A stretch of 64,000 nucleotides of DNA from Burkholderia ambifaria AMMD. GTDB taxonomy: Bacteria > Pseudomonadota > Gammaproteobacteria > Burkholderiales > Burkholderiaceae. The notes under the pieces were generated by a model, which saw only the letters and a program-made list of their open reading frames with translations, made no database searches and was not told the origin of the DNA. The stretch lies in NCBI RefSeq assembly GCF_000203915.1, contig NC_008392.1, positions 124,001 to 188,000 on the forward strand, read 5' to 3'. The number at the start of each line of letters is the position of its first letter. Positions within the stretch are counted from its first letter, which is position 1. The position numbers were made by a program, and so were the translations under genes. Below, piece after piece: positions 1-8,015 of this stretch.

Positions 1-531
1 CCAGCCGCAGCCGAGCGTCGCATAGGTGACGAGCACGCCGATCCCGCAGAACAGGCTGAACGGCGACAGCCAGTCGAACGGCCCGCCTGCGAACTGGTGG
101 TCCACGATCCGGATGCCCTGCAGCAGCGAACCGAGCACGATCCCCTGGCAGAACGCGGCAAGCGCGGAACCGCCGATGAACGCGAGATCCCACAGGTGCT
201 GCGTGCGGTTCGCCTTCGCGCGCAACTCGAACGCGGCGCCGCGGAAGATCAGCCCGACCACCATCAGGATCAGCGGCAGGTAGTTCGCCGGCAGCAACGT
301 CGAGTAGACGACCGGGAACGCGCCGTACAGGCCCGCGCCGCCGAGCACGAGAAAGGTCTCGTTGCCGTCCCACACCGGCGCGACGGTGTCGAGCATCACC
401 TGCCGCTCGGCCTTCGCATCGAAGAACGGAAACAGCAGCCCGATGCCGAGATCGAAGCCGTCCAGCATCACGTAGATGAACACGCCGAGGCCGATGATCG
501 CGGCCCACACGACAGGAAGATCGATCTGCAT
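1..531 (-). CDS. cioB: Cytochrome bd-type quinol oxidase subunit II, partial
   Basis: Second membrane subunit of a bd-type terminal oxidase, which carries electrons from quinol to oxygen in the cytoplasmic membrane. The minus-strand reading begins MQIDLPVVWAAIIGLGV and continues with FIYVMLDGFDLGIG, the characteristic CydB/CioB opening. Only the first 177 codons are present because the gene continues past the left edge. It starts 3 nt after the stop of the subunit I gene, so the two are co-transcribed. The match to subunit II is clear. The cio rather than cyd name follows from the CioA-like partner. Confidence 0.93.
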   Translation of the reverse strand, partial: MQIDLPVVWAAIIGLGVFIYVMLDGFDLGIGLLFPFFDAKAERQVMLDTVAPVWDGNETFLVLGGAGLYGAFPVVYSTLLPANYLPLILMVVGLIFRGAAFELRAKANRTQHLWDLAFIGGSALAAFCQGIVLGSLLQGIRIVDHQFAGGPFDWLSPFSLFCGIGVLVTYATLGCGW

Positions 532-534
532 GGC

Positions 535-1935
535 TTACTCCGCTTCGTTGACGTTCAGCGGCGTGGACAGCGCGCTCTTGCGCAGCCCCGGATGCCGGTG
601 CAGCTCGATATACCCGGCGTGTGCGGCCGGCCCGCGCTTCATCAGGTTCAACATGTAATAGATCCCCGTTCCGAATACCAGGAAATACACGACCACGAAG
701 ACCAGCAGCGACACGCCGACCTGCTGCGCGGTAAGCGGGGAGACCGAATCGACGGTGCGCAGCACGCCGTACACGGTCCACGGCTGCCGCCCGACCTCGG
801 TCGTGATCCAGCCGGCCAGCAGCGCGATGATGCCCGACGGCCCCATGCACACGACGAACCACTGGAACCAGCGGGTTTCATACAGGCGCCCGCCCTTTCT
901 CAGCAGCAGCCCGAGCAGCGCGGTGAGCAGCATCAGCATCCCGAGGCCGGCCATGATCCGGAACGTCCAGAAAATGATCGGCGAATACGGGCGGTCCTGC
1001 GGCGCGAATTCCTTCAGCCCGCGGATCTCGCCGTCCCAGCTGTGCGTGAGGATCAGGCTGCCGAGGTGCGGCACCTGGATCGCATAGCGCGTCGTTTCTG
1101 CCTGCATGTCGGGCAGGCCGACAAGATTCAGCGCGGTGCCGCCCTTCTCCGTTTCCCACAGCCCCTCGATCGCCGCGATCTTCGCCGGCTGGTATTCGCG
1201 CGTGTTCAGCCCGTGCGCGTCGCCGACGACGATCTGAATCGGCGCGAGCAGCAGCAGCATCCATAGCGCCATCGAGAAGCTGCGCTTCACGGGCTCGTCG
1301 CGACGCCCCTTGAGCAGATGCCACGCGCCGCACGCGGCAACGATGAAGCCCGCGACGATGAACGCCGCGATCGTCATGTGCACGAGGCGATACGGGAACG
1401 ACGGGTTGAAGATGATCTTGAACCAGTCGACCGGCACGACGAGGCCGTTCTCGATCTTGTAGCCCTGCGGCGTCTGCATGAAGCTGTTCGACGCGAGAAT
1501 CCAGAACGTCGAGATCAGCGTGCCGACCGCGACCATCAGCGTCGCGAAGAAGTGCGCGCGCGGGCTGACGCGCTGCCAGCCGAACAGCATCACGCCGAGG
1601 AAGCCGGCTTCGAGGAAGAAGGCCGTCAGGACTTCGTAAGTGAGCAGCGGGCCGGTGATGTTGCCCGCGACGCGCGAGAAGCCCGCCCAGTTCGTGCCGA
1701 ACTCGTAGGCCATCACGACGCCGGAGACGACGCCCATCCCGAAGCCGATCGCGAAGATCTTCGACCAGAACTGGAACATCGATTTATAGGCGGCGTCGCC
1801 GGTGACGAGATAGCGCCATTCCAGCACCGCCAGAAAGCTCGCCATGCCGATGCTGATCGCCGGAAACACAATGTGGAACGACACCGTGAACGCGAATTGC
1901 AATCGTGCGAGATGGAACGCATCGAAGATTTCCAT
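535..1935 (-). CDS. cioA: Cytochrome bd-type (cyanide-insensitive) quinol oxidase subunit I
   Basis: Catalytic, haem-bearing subunit of a bd-type quinol:oxygen oxidoreductase, 466 aa with about nine membrane segments. His21 in the first helix (FTVSFHIVFPA) matches the conserved haem ligand position, and the GRQPW motif typical of CydA/CioA lies in TTEVGRQPWTVYG. The segment between the sixth and seventh helices (NTREYQPAKIAAIEGLWET through RPYSPIIFW) is short, as in CioA proteins, whereas E. coli CydA has a longer Q-loop and about 520 residues. Cyanide resistance is therefore inferred from type, not shown. The ATG at 1935 opens directly on the conserved N-terminus, though its ribosome binding site is weak. 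Confidence 0.93.
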   Translation of the reverse strand: MEIFDAFHLARLQFAFTVSFHIVFPAISIGMASFLAVLEWRYLVTGDAAYKSMFQFWSKIFAIGFGMGVVSGVVMAYEFGTNWAGFSRVAGNITGPLLTYEVLTAFFLEAGFLGVMLFGWQRVSPRAHFFATLMVAVGTLISTFWILASNSFMQTPQGYKIENGLVVPVDWFKIIFNPSFPYRLVHMTIAAFIVAGFIVAACGAWHLLKGRRDEPVKRSFSMALWMLLLLAPIQIVVGDAHGLNTREYQPAKIAAIEGLWETEKGGTALNLVGLPDMQAETTRYAIQVPHLGSLILTHSWDGEIRGLKEFAPQDRPYSPIIFWTFRIMAGLGMLMLLTALLGLLLRKGGRLYETRWFQWFVVCMGPSGIIALLAGWITTEVGRQPWTVYGVLRTVDSVSPLTAQQVGVSLLVFVVVYFLVFGTGIYYMLNLMKRGPAAHAGYIELHRHPGLRKSALSTPLNVNEAE

Positions 1936-2353
1936 GACCGTAATTTGCTCGTGGTTGTGAGGACGTCAGCTCGAAGCAGGAAATCGCGCGACGGCTTCGC
2001 GACGGCACGCGCCAACCTGGAACGGATCGCGGTGCACGGCAACGAAGCGTGAATGACGATATCGCGTTTCGGACGATACTCGCAATCGCGCGAACGTGCG
2101 CTGAAACTGTGCTTTCCCCCGGTCCAAAGATGTGTGTACGGAAAACCCGTTTCGGGGCCGGGCGGCCGTCAGCTGTACTGCTTTGCGCACCGCGACGCTG
2201 TGCATTCGCGCCCGGGCCGAACGCCCGTACCATCGGCTGGAAGCCTGCCCGTGGCGAGCCGGCGCGACGCCGTGCACCGCCCTTTGCAGAATCCGTTTCC
2301 GTCGCCCGGCGCCCGCGCCGGCCGATTCCCGATTCCCCCCTGGAGAAACCCGC
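1936..2353. other. Divergent intergenic region cioA / fdhD
   Basis: 418 bp between two divergently transcribed genes, presumably holding both promoters. I found no TTGAT-N4-ATCAA (FNR/ANR) match and no convincing sigma-70 pair. Short open frames here look like composition effects. A ribosome binding site (GGAGA, about 2342) sits before fdhD. Confidence 0.5.
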
Positions 2354-3226
2354 ATGGAGCCCAGCGACCGCCCCGACGATCCGGCCGGCAGCCGCGCGTG
2401 TCATGTGACGCGTCACCGTGCCGGCGACGCGCTGGGCGCCGTCGATCGCGTCGTCGACGAGACGCCGGTTGCCCTCGTGTTCAACGGCATCGCGCACACG
2501 GTGATGATGGCGACGCCGATCGACCTCGACGCGTTCGGCCTCGGCTTCGCGCTGAGTGAAGGGATCGTCGAGCGCGCGTCCGATGTCTTCGACATCGAAA
2601 CCGAATGCCGGCCCGGCAGCGCCGAAGTGCGGCTCACCGTGTCGCAGCAGGCGTTCATGGCGCTGAAGGTGCACCGGCGCGCGCTGGCCGGCCGCACCGG
2701 CTGCGGCATCTGCGGGATCGAAAGCATCGCGCAGCTCGACCTGCATCCGCCCCGCATCGCGGCCGCGGGCGCGGCGGCCGGCATCGGCGCCGACGCCGTC
2801 GCTCGCGCCGCCCGCGCGTTGCCGACGCGGCAGCCGCTGATGCGCGCGACCGGCGGCATCCATGCGGCCGCGTGGTGCGAGCGCGACGGCACCGTGCTGG
2901 AAGTCTTCGAGGACGTCGGCCGCCACAATGCGCTCGACAAGCTGATCGGCCGGCTCGCGCGGCGCCGCGCCGACCTGCGTGCGGGCTTCGTGTTCCTGTC
3001 GAGCCGCGCAAGCTACGAGCTCGTGCGCAAGGCGGCACGCGTCGGCATCCCGATGATCGCGACGATCTCCGCGCCGACGTCGCTCGCGATCGACGTCGCC
3101 CGCGAGGCCGGCGTGCGGCTGCTCGGCTTCTGCCGCAACGACGGCTTCGTCGAATACGTGTCGCCCGACGCGCTCCCGTTACCCGAACCCACGCGTGCGC
3201 AACCGCATGCGCTCACCGCTCGATGA
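2354..3226 (+). CDS. fdhD: Formate dehydrogenase accessory sulfurtransferase FdhD
   Basis: FdhD moves sulfur from a cysteine desulfurase to the bis-MGD molybdenum cofactor of formate dehydrogenase, an essential activation step in the cytoplasm. The 290-aa protein has the conserved sulfur-carrying cysteine pair at Cys117 and Cys120 (TGCGICGIES) and the family motifs MRATGGIHAAAW and FEDVGRHNALDKLIG. The ATG at 2354 follows a GGAGA ribosome binding site. Longer upstream in-frame starts would add an unconserved arginine-rich extension. Its stop overlaps the moeA start by 4 nt, indicating translational coupling with cofactor synthesis. No formate dehydrogenase genes lie in the window. Confidence 0.95.
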   Translation: MEPSDRPDDPAGSRACHVTRHRAGDALGAVDRVVDETPVALVFNGIAHTVMMATPIDLDAFGLGFALSEGIVERASDVFDIETECRPGSAEVRLTVSQQAFMALKVHRRALAGRTGCGICGIESIAQLDLHPPRIAAAGAAAGIGADAVARAARALPTRQPLMRATGGIHAAAWCERDGTVLEVFEDVGRHNALDKLIGRLARRRADLRAGFVFLSSRASYELVRKAARVGIPMIATISAPTSLAIDVAREAGVRLLGFCRNDGFVEYVSPDALPLPEPTRAQPHALTAR

Positions 3227-4437
3227 CACCCCTGACCGATTTCGATACCGCCCAACGGCATTTCGCCGGCGCGTTCGCACCGCCGCCTGCGGCCGTCTCC
3301 ATTCCGGTCGCGCAAGCGGCCGGCCACGTGCTCGCCACGCCGCTCGCCGCCGTGCTCGACCAGCCGCCCGCCGACCAGAGCGCGATGGACGGCTACGCGC
3401 TCCGGCACGCGGACCTCGCGCACGGCGAGCCGTTGCGCGTCGCGCAGCGCTGCTATGCGGGCGACGCGCCGTCGCCGCTGGCCCCGCGCACGGCCGCGCG
3501 GATCTTCACCGGCAGCCTGATTCCGCCCGGCGCCGACACCGTCGTGATGCAGGAGCACGCGCACGAGCAGGACGGCTGGGTCGCGTTCGACGCGCCGCAG
3601 CGCGCCGGATCGCATATCCGCCGCCGCGGCGAGGAAGTGCGCGCGGGCGACCTGCTGATGCCGGCCGGCGTCCGGCTCGGCGCGATGCACGTCGGCGTCG
3701 CGGCCGCGCAGGGTTGCGCGCACATCGATGTGCGGCCGCCGCTGCGGGTCGGCATCCTCACGACCGGCGACGAGCTCGTCCCGTGCGGCCAGCCACGCGC
3801 GCCGCAGCAGATCTACAACAGCAACGCGCCGATGCTCGCCGCGCTGGTGGCGGGAACCGGTGCCATCGTCGCGGCGAGCGAGCATGCCGCCGACACCGCG
3901 GCCGCCGTCGATCAGGCGCTGCGCACGATGGCCGCGCGCTGCGATGTGGTCGTCTGCGTCGGCGGCGCATCGGTCGGCGACAAGGACCTGCTGCGCCCCG
4001 CGCTGACCGCGCTCGGCGCGGCGTTCGTGGTCTCCGGCGTGCGGATGAAACCCGGCAAGCCCGTCGCGCTCGCGCGCCTCGACGAACGGCCCGTCGTGCT
4101 GCTGCCGGGCAATCCGGGCGCCGCGATGACCGCGTTCGCGCTGTTCGTCGCGCCGCTGATCCGGCGCCTGGAGGGGCGCGACGATTGCGTGCCGGCCGTG
4201 CCGTCGCTGCCGATCGATATCGACGTCGAGCCGGATGCGCAGCGCGAACGCTTCGTGCGCGTGCGCCGCACCATCGACGCCCACGGCGCACCCGTGCTCG
4301 ACACGCTGCGGCAGCAAGGCGCCGGCACGCTGCAATCGCTCGTGCAGGCGACGGGACTCGCGCGGCTGCCTGCCGGTCGACGCATCGCGCGCGGCGACGC
4401 GGTGCCGTATTACGATTTCGCACACTGGCTCGCGTGA
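3223..4437 (+). CDS. moeA: Molybdopterin molybdenumtransferase MoeA
   Basis: Inserts molybdate into adenylylated molybdopterin, the last common step of Moco synthesis. The 404-aa protein has the domain I motif PPADQSAMDGYA, the MoCF-like domain III motifs ILTTGDELV and CVGGASVGDKD, the conserved RMKPGKPVALA and LPGNPGAAMTAF segments, and a C-terminal beta-barrel domain (domain IV, about 325-404). It starts inside the fdhD stop (ATGA overlap), so the two are translationally coupled. The following 196 bp before moaA contain no recognised element. Confidence 0.96.
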   Translation: MTPLTDFDTAQRHFAGAFAPPPAAVSIPVAQAAGHVLATPLAAVLDQPPADQSAMDGYALRHADLAHGEPLRVAQRCYAGDAPSPLAPRTAARIFTGSLIPPGADTVVMQEHAHEQDGWVAFDAPQRAGSHIRRRGEEVRAGDLLMPAGVRLGAMHVGVAAAQGCAHIDVRPPLRVGILTTGDELVPCGQPRAPQQIYNSNAPMLAALVAGTGAIVAASEHAADTAAAVDQALRTMAARCDVVVCVGGASVGDKDLLRPALTALGAAFVVSGVRMKPGKPVALARLDERPVVLLPGNPGAAMTAFALFVAPLIRRLEGRDDCVPAVPSLPIDIDVEPDAQRERFVRVRRTIDAHGAPVLDTLRQQGAGTLQSLVQATGLARLPAGRRIARGDAVPYYDFAHWLA

Positions 4438-4633
4438 ACATGAGCATGAGCATGCATGCGATGCCCGCCTTTCGTGCATGCAGGATCGCGAACTGTATTC
4501 CTGCATTTCGGGCGGGATTGTGCCTCTGCCGGAAAAGTCCGGCGGACTATCCTCACGATGACGCTCGTCACGACCTGTGCGCCGATACGTCGGCGCATAC
4601 GCGGCCGCTCGGCGACGCCGTTCCGCTCACTTC

Positions 4634-5752
4634 ATGCAGGCCGACGAACCGATCGTGAATGCCATCGTTTCCGCGCCGGCCGCCGCCGCCTCCGGCGGCG
4701 CATCGCCCGGCGCCTTCTCCCGCCCGCTCGACACGCTCGCGCGGCCGCTGCGCGATCTGCGGCTGTCCGTCATCGACCAGTGCAATTTCCGCTGCGGCTA
4801 CTGCATGCCGCGCGACAGCTTCGGGCCCGACTATGCGTTCATGCCGTCGTCCGAGCGGCTGTCGTTCGCGCAACTCGAGAAGATCGCCCGCGCGTTCATC
4901 TCGCTCGGCGTCGAAAAGATCCGACTCACCGGCGGCGAGCCGCTGCTGCGCCGCAACCTCGAGGCGCTGATCGAACGGCTCGCGACCCTGACCACTCTCG
5001 ACGGCAAACCCGTCGAAATCGCGCTGACGACCAACGGTTCGCTGCTCGCCGCCAAGGCACGCTCGCTGCGCGATGCGGGCCTGTCGCGCGTGACGGTGAG
5101 CCTCGACGCGATCGACGATGCCGTGTTCCGCCGGATGAGCGATGCCGATGTGCCCGTCGCGCGCGTGCTGGCCGGCATCGAGGCCGCGCAGGCGGCCGGG
5201 CTCGCGCCGGTGAAGGTCAACGCGGTGATCGAGCGCGGCGTGAACGACGACCAGATCCTGCCGCTCGTGCGTCACTTCCGGCATAGCGGCGTGGCCGTGC
5301 GCTTCATCGAATACATGGACGTCGGCGGCGCGAGCGCGTGGTCCGGCGACAAGGTCGTGCCGGCCACGCGGATGCGCGAGCTGATCGAAGCAAGCTATCC
5401 GCTCGTGCTCGTCGGCGAACCCGGGCACGACGCCACCGCGATCCGCTGCCGGCACATCGACGGCGCGGGCGAGGTCGGCTTCATCGCGAGCGTGTCGCAT
5501 CCGTTCTGCGGCACGTGCTCGCGCGCCCGCGTGTCGGCCGACGGCCAGCTCTATACGTGCCTGTTCGCCACGCAGGGCACCGACCTGCGGCCGTGGCTCG
5601 ACGACAACGCATCGACCGGCCAGCTCGCCGACGCCGTGCGCGCGCGCTGGATGCAGCGCGACGATCGCTATTCCGAGCGGCGCGCGACGCTTGCGGCGCG
5701 GCCGTCGGGCAAGACCTATCCGACCGTGCGCATGTCGCTCGTCGGCGGCTGA
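4634..5752 (+). CDS. moaA: GTP 3',8-cyclase MoaA
   Basis: Radical SAM enzyme that, with MoaC, turns GTP into cyclic pyranopterin monophosphate, the first step of molybdopterin synthesis. The first [4Fe-4S] cluster is held by Cys50, Cys54 and Cys57 (DQCNFRCGYCMPRD). IRLTGGEPLLRR is the SAM-binding GGEP motif. A second, C-terminal cluster is formed by CGTCSRARVSADGQLYTCLF. The chosen ATG gives 372 aa. The open frame extends upstream to 4577, but that part is arginine-rich and unconserved, and a GTG at 4655 is also possible. moaC, its usual partner, is not in this window. Confidence 0.95.
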   Translation: MQADEPIVNAIVSAPAAAASGGASPGAFSRPLDTLARPLRDLRLSVIDQCNFRCGYCMPRDSFGPDYAFMPSSERLSFAQLEKIARAFISLGVEKIRLTGGEPLLRRNLEALIERLATLTTLDGKPVEIALTTNGSLLAAKARSLRDAGLSRVTVSLDAIDDAVFRRMSDADVPVARVLAGIEAAQAAGLAPVKVNAVIERGVNDDQILPLVRHFRHSGVAVRFIEYMDVGGASAWSGDKVVPATRMRELIEASYPLVLVGEPGHDATAIRCRHIDGAGEVGFIASVSHPFCGTCSRARVSADGQLYTCLFATQGTDLRPWLDDNASTGQLADAVRARWMQRDDRYSERRATLAARPSGKTYPTVRMSLVGG

Positions 5753-5799
5753 CGGCTGCCGCGCGAAGCGGCGCGCACCGCTTACAGGAGAACCCCGTC

Positions 5800-6363
5800 A
5801 TGACGAGTTTCACCGAATCCCGTGGCGCGCCACCCGACGATCCGTCGCGTGACGACAGCCATCCCGAGCCAGCCGCGCTGCACACCGAACCGCCGCCGGC
5901 GATTGCCGCCGGCTTCGAGGTGCGGGTGCAATACGCGGCGATCGACGCCGGCGCAGAGATCGCGCCGATCATTCGCAATCCGAATGTTGGCGCGGTCGTG
6001 AATTTCCTCGGCGTCGTGCGCAACGAAGGCGACGTCGACGACGTGATCGCGCTCGAAGTCGAGCACTATCCGACGATGACCGAGCAGGCGCTATGGAGCA
6101 TCGTCGAGGAAGCCGGCGCACGCTGGCAGCTCGAAGCGGTCAGGATCGTGCATCGCGTCGGGCGGATTCCGCTCGGCCAGCCGGTCGTGATCGTCGTGGT
6201 CGCCGCCGCGCATCGCGCATCGGCGTTCGATGCGTGCGAGTTCATCATGGACTTCGTGAAGACGCACGCGCCGTTCTGGAAGAAGGAGATCCGGCACGAC
6301 GGCGTGTCCGGCTGGGTCGAGCCGAAGGCGCATGACGACCAGGCGATGCGGCGATGGGGATGA
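5800..6363 (+). CDS. moaE: Molybdopterin synthase catalytic subunit MoaE
   Basis: Large subunit of molybdopterin synthase, which transfers sulfur from the MoaD thiocarboxylate to precursor Z. The core runs from about residue 45 (VRVQYAAIDAG) and includes NVGAVVNFLGVVRNEG, LEVEHYPTMTEQAL, the conserved VHRVGRIPLGQPVV and the catalytic lysine region FWKKEI. At 187 aa it is longer than the typical ~150 because of a proline- and acid-rich N-terminal tail of about 40 residues. An AGGAG ribosome binding site at 5786-5790 supports the ATG at 5800. It lies 47 bp after moaA and precedes moaD, so the synthase subunits are in reverse of the common order. Confidence 0.93.
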   Translation: MTSFTESRGAPPDDPSRDDSHPEPAALHTEPPPAIAAGFEVRVQYAAIDAGAEIAPIIRNPNVGAVVNFLGVVRNEGDVDDVIALEVEHYPTMTEQALWSIVEEAGARWQLEAVRIVHRVGRIPLGQPVVIVVVAAAHRASAFDACEFIMDFVKTHAPFWKKEIRHDGVSGWVEPKAHDDQAMRRWG

Positions 6364-6384
6364 ACGTGCCGGCCATGCCTTTTC

Positions 6385-6420
6385 CGATTTCGACGATTTC
6401 GCCGATTTCACTGATTTCGC
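6385..6420 (+). repeat. Four 9-bp tandem repeats between moaE and moaD
   Basis: Four consecutive units close to CGATTTCGC occupy most of the 70-bp moaE-moaD gap. Because the unit is a multiple of three, the region is open in the moaD frame and would read as Asp-Phe-x repeats. It is probably an untranslated spacer. Repeat number may vary between strains. Confidence 0.75.
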
Positions 6421-6433
6421 CCGGGACATCGCC

Positions 6434-6691
6434 ATGAAACTGACGATCAAATACTTTGCGAGCATTCGCGAACAGTTGCATACCGACGAGGAAGTCGTCG
6501 AGATCGATGCGGACGAGCTCACCGTCGACGCGCTGCGCCGCACGCTCGCCGCACGCGACGCGCGTAGCGGAGAAGCGCTGCGAATGGATCGGCCGGTGCG
6601 GGCGGCCGTGAATCTCGAGATGGTGACGGGCGGGTTCGTCGTGCGCGAGGATAGCGAGGTGGCGTTCTTTCCGCCGGTGACGGGCGGATGA
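6434..6691 (+). CDS. moaD: Molybdopterin synthase sulfur carrier subunit MoaD
   Basis: Small ubiquitin-like partner of MoaE. Its C-terminal glycine is adenylylated and thiocarboxylated to donate sulfur. The 85-aa protein begins MKLTIKYFASIREQL and ends FFPPVTGG, with the obligatory terminal Gly-Gly. The ATG at 6434 starts on the conserved first strand. An in-frame ATG at 6332 inside moaE would add a repeat-derived tail and is rejected. It is the last gene of the Moco cluster. Confidence 0.94.
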   Translation: MKLTIKYFASIREQLHTDEEVVEIDADELTVDALRRTLAARDARSGEALRMDRPVRAAVNLEMVTGGFVVREDSEVAFFPPVTGG

Positions 6692-6702
6692 TCCGTTCGC
6701 AT

Positions 6703-6722
6703 CGAGCGGCGATCGTCGCTCG
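6703..6722. terminator. Inverted repeat between convergent moaD and GST genes
   Basis: CGAGCG and CGCTCG flank an 8-nt centre that is itself nearly palindromic. The repeat lies between two converging genes, 11 bp after the moaD stop. It has no T-tract, so it is at best a weak or factor-assisted bidirectional terminator. Confidence 0.35.
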
Positions 6723-6755
6723 GCCGATCGTCACCGCGCGATGCGAAACCGATCG

Positions 6756-7418
6756 CTAATCGAGTCCGCGAAGAAAGTCCGGAACCGGATGATCGATCGA
6801 AGCGAGATAACCCGCCATCGCGCCGGCCACTTTCCGCACAGCTGGACGCGCGGTCATCCGTTCGCGCCACGCGAGCAGGTTCGGCGTCTCGGCCGTCATC
6901 GGCGCGCCCTTGCGCGCACCGAACAACTGCGCCATATAGAACGCGATGTCCGCATAGGAATAGGTTTCAGCCAGATATTCCCGGTCCGCCAGCACGCTTT
7001 CCATGCGCCGATAGTATTGCCGCGCTGCGTCGCGCGCGGCCTGCGCGTCGGGATGCTCAGGCGTTGCTTCGAGACCCATCAGCCGGATGACGTGCGGAAA
7101 ATAGATCTCGTCGCTGCAATGCTCCAGCTGACGCGCAACGGCGCGCGCCTTCGGCTGCACCGGCCATAACGCGGGATCGGGCTTCAGGTCCTCGAGATAT
7201 TCGAAGATCTGCGTGGAATCGAAAATCTCCAGCTCGCCGTCGATCAGCACCGGCACCTGACGCTTCGGGTTGGTGCGCAGGACGTCCGGATGCTTCGGGT
7301 CGTAGCCGCGCTGCTGGCTGAACGGCGCCAGCACACGCTCGAACGCGATGCCCTTCTCGTGCGCCGCGATCTCGACCTTCGCGCCGAACATGCTCAGCGG
7401 ACCGGTGATGATTTTCAT
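6756..7418 (-). CDS. Glutathione S-transferase family protein
   Basis: Cytoplasmic thioredoxin-fold transferase of 220 aa. The N-terminal domain (about 1-80) contains SMFGAKVEIAAHEKGI and the glutathione-binding region VPVLIDGELEIFDSTQIFEYLED, with the cis-Pro and Asp-Ser pair. The C-terminal helical domain contains YSYADIAFYMAQLFG, the usual N-capping segment. The start MKII at 7418 follows a GGAGCGAC ribosome binding site. An ATG five codons upstream would overlap that site. The substrate cannot be told from sequence. Confidence 0.88.
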   Translation of the reverse strand: MKIITGPLSMFGAKVEIAAHEKGIAFERVLAPFSQQRGYDPKHPDVLRTNPKRQVPVLIDGELEIFDSTQIFEYLEDLKPDPALWPVQPKARAVARQLEHCSDEIYFPHVIRLMGLEATPEHPDAQAARDAARQYYRRMESVLADREYLAETYSYADIAFYMAQLFGARKGAPMTAETPNLLAWRERMTARPAVRKVAGAMAGYLASIDHPVPDFLRGLD

Positions 7419-7453
7419 CTGTCGCTCCTCCATGGGTTTTCACGTCGTGACGG

Positions 7454-7669
7454 TCACGGTGATGCTTCCTGCGGGTCGGCGCCATTCATTCGGCGAGACG
7501 CCAGCGCATCTTCGGTGAGACTCACGCCGAAGCGTCGCGTAAGAGCCTTCGTCAACGCGTCGGCGCTGCCGTGACCATGCCGGCGGCTGATATCGTGCAT
7601 CGATTTTTCATCCAGCGCGAGCGATCGGCGAACGGTCGGGGAGATCGTATTCGCATCTTCGAGCGACCG
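7454..7669 (-). pseudogene. Remnant of an AraC/XylS-type regulator (C-terminal HTH)
   Basis: In the minus-strand frame ending at the TGA 7454-7456 there are 71 open codons, bounded upstream by a TAG at 7670-7672. The translation includes SMHDISRRHGHGSADALTKA followed by LTRRFGVSLTEDA. This is the pattern of the second helix-turn-helix and C-terminal signature of AraC-family activators (IA...GFGS...L..AFRRRFGVSP). No start codon or upstream domain is visible, and the upstream 200 bp do not continue the homology in any frame I followed. I read it as the surviving 3' end of a dead regulator gene. Confidence 0.55.
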
Positions 7670-7872
7670 CTACCGATCTGACACGACGCCCAGCACCGGT
7701 TCAGTGCACTGAACGATGCGCCAAACGTGGAAGCCGCAGCCTTGCGCAGATGCAAGTGGGGACCGACTCCGCGTCTGCCCCGGAATGAATGCCTTCGCGG
7801 TTCGCGGCCCGCTCGGCTTCCGCTCAACCGCCGCTCGCCGCGACCCGCCAACGGGAAGCCTCAAACCCCAAC

Positions 7873-7884
7873 TCTTATATAAGA
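7873..7884. promoter_or_regulatory. 12-bp perfect palindrome upstream of the acnB promoter
   Basis: TCTTATATAAGA is a perfect 12-bp palindrome followed by a half-site-like ATAAGACA. It ends 10 bp before the -35 box of acnB. Such a site suits a dimeric regulator, perhaps of the GntR type, that responds to carbon status. The regulator is unknown. Confidence 0.55.
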
Positions 7885-7894
7885 CATAAGACAT

Positions 7895-7923
7895 TTGACG
7901 CCTGACCCGATTGCGATTAGAAT
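7895..7923 (+). promoter_or_regulatory. Sigma-70-type promoter of acnB
   Basis: TTGACG (7895-7900) and TAGAAT (7918-7923) are separated by exactly 17 bp, a near-consensus housekeeping promoter. Transcription would begin near 7930, leaving an 85-nt leader before acnB. Apart from the AraC remnant, 7670-7872 holds nothing I recognise. Confidence 0.72.
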
Positions 7924-8015
7924 CCCGTCGAAAGCAGTGAAGCAGTGTCCGGAACAGCAGCCTCGGCGTGCCTGGAAAGCCCTTCCCCTGAAACGCAATC
8001 TCAGCAGGTCCCCCC

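Noticed and set aside
4438..4633. Possible Moco riboswitch upstream of moaA
   Set aside because: I looked for the conserved Moco-element core and paired stems and could not find a convincing match. An Infernal search would decide.
6332..6433. Upstream in-frame start for moaD inside moaE
   Set aside because: It would add a repeat-derived Asp-Phe tail to a protein whose family begins at MKLTIKY.
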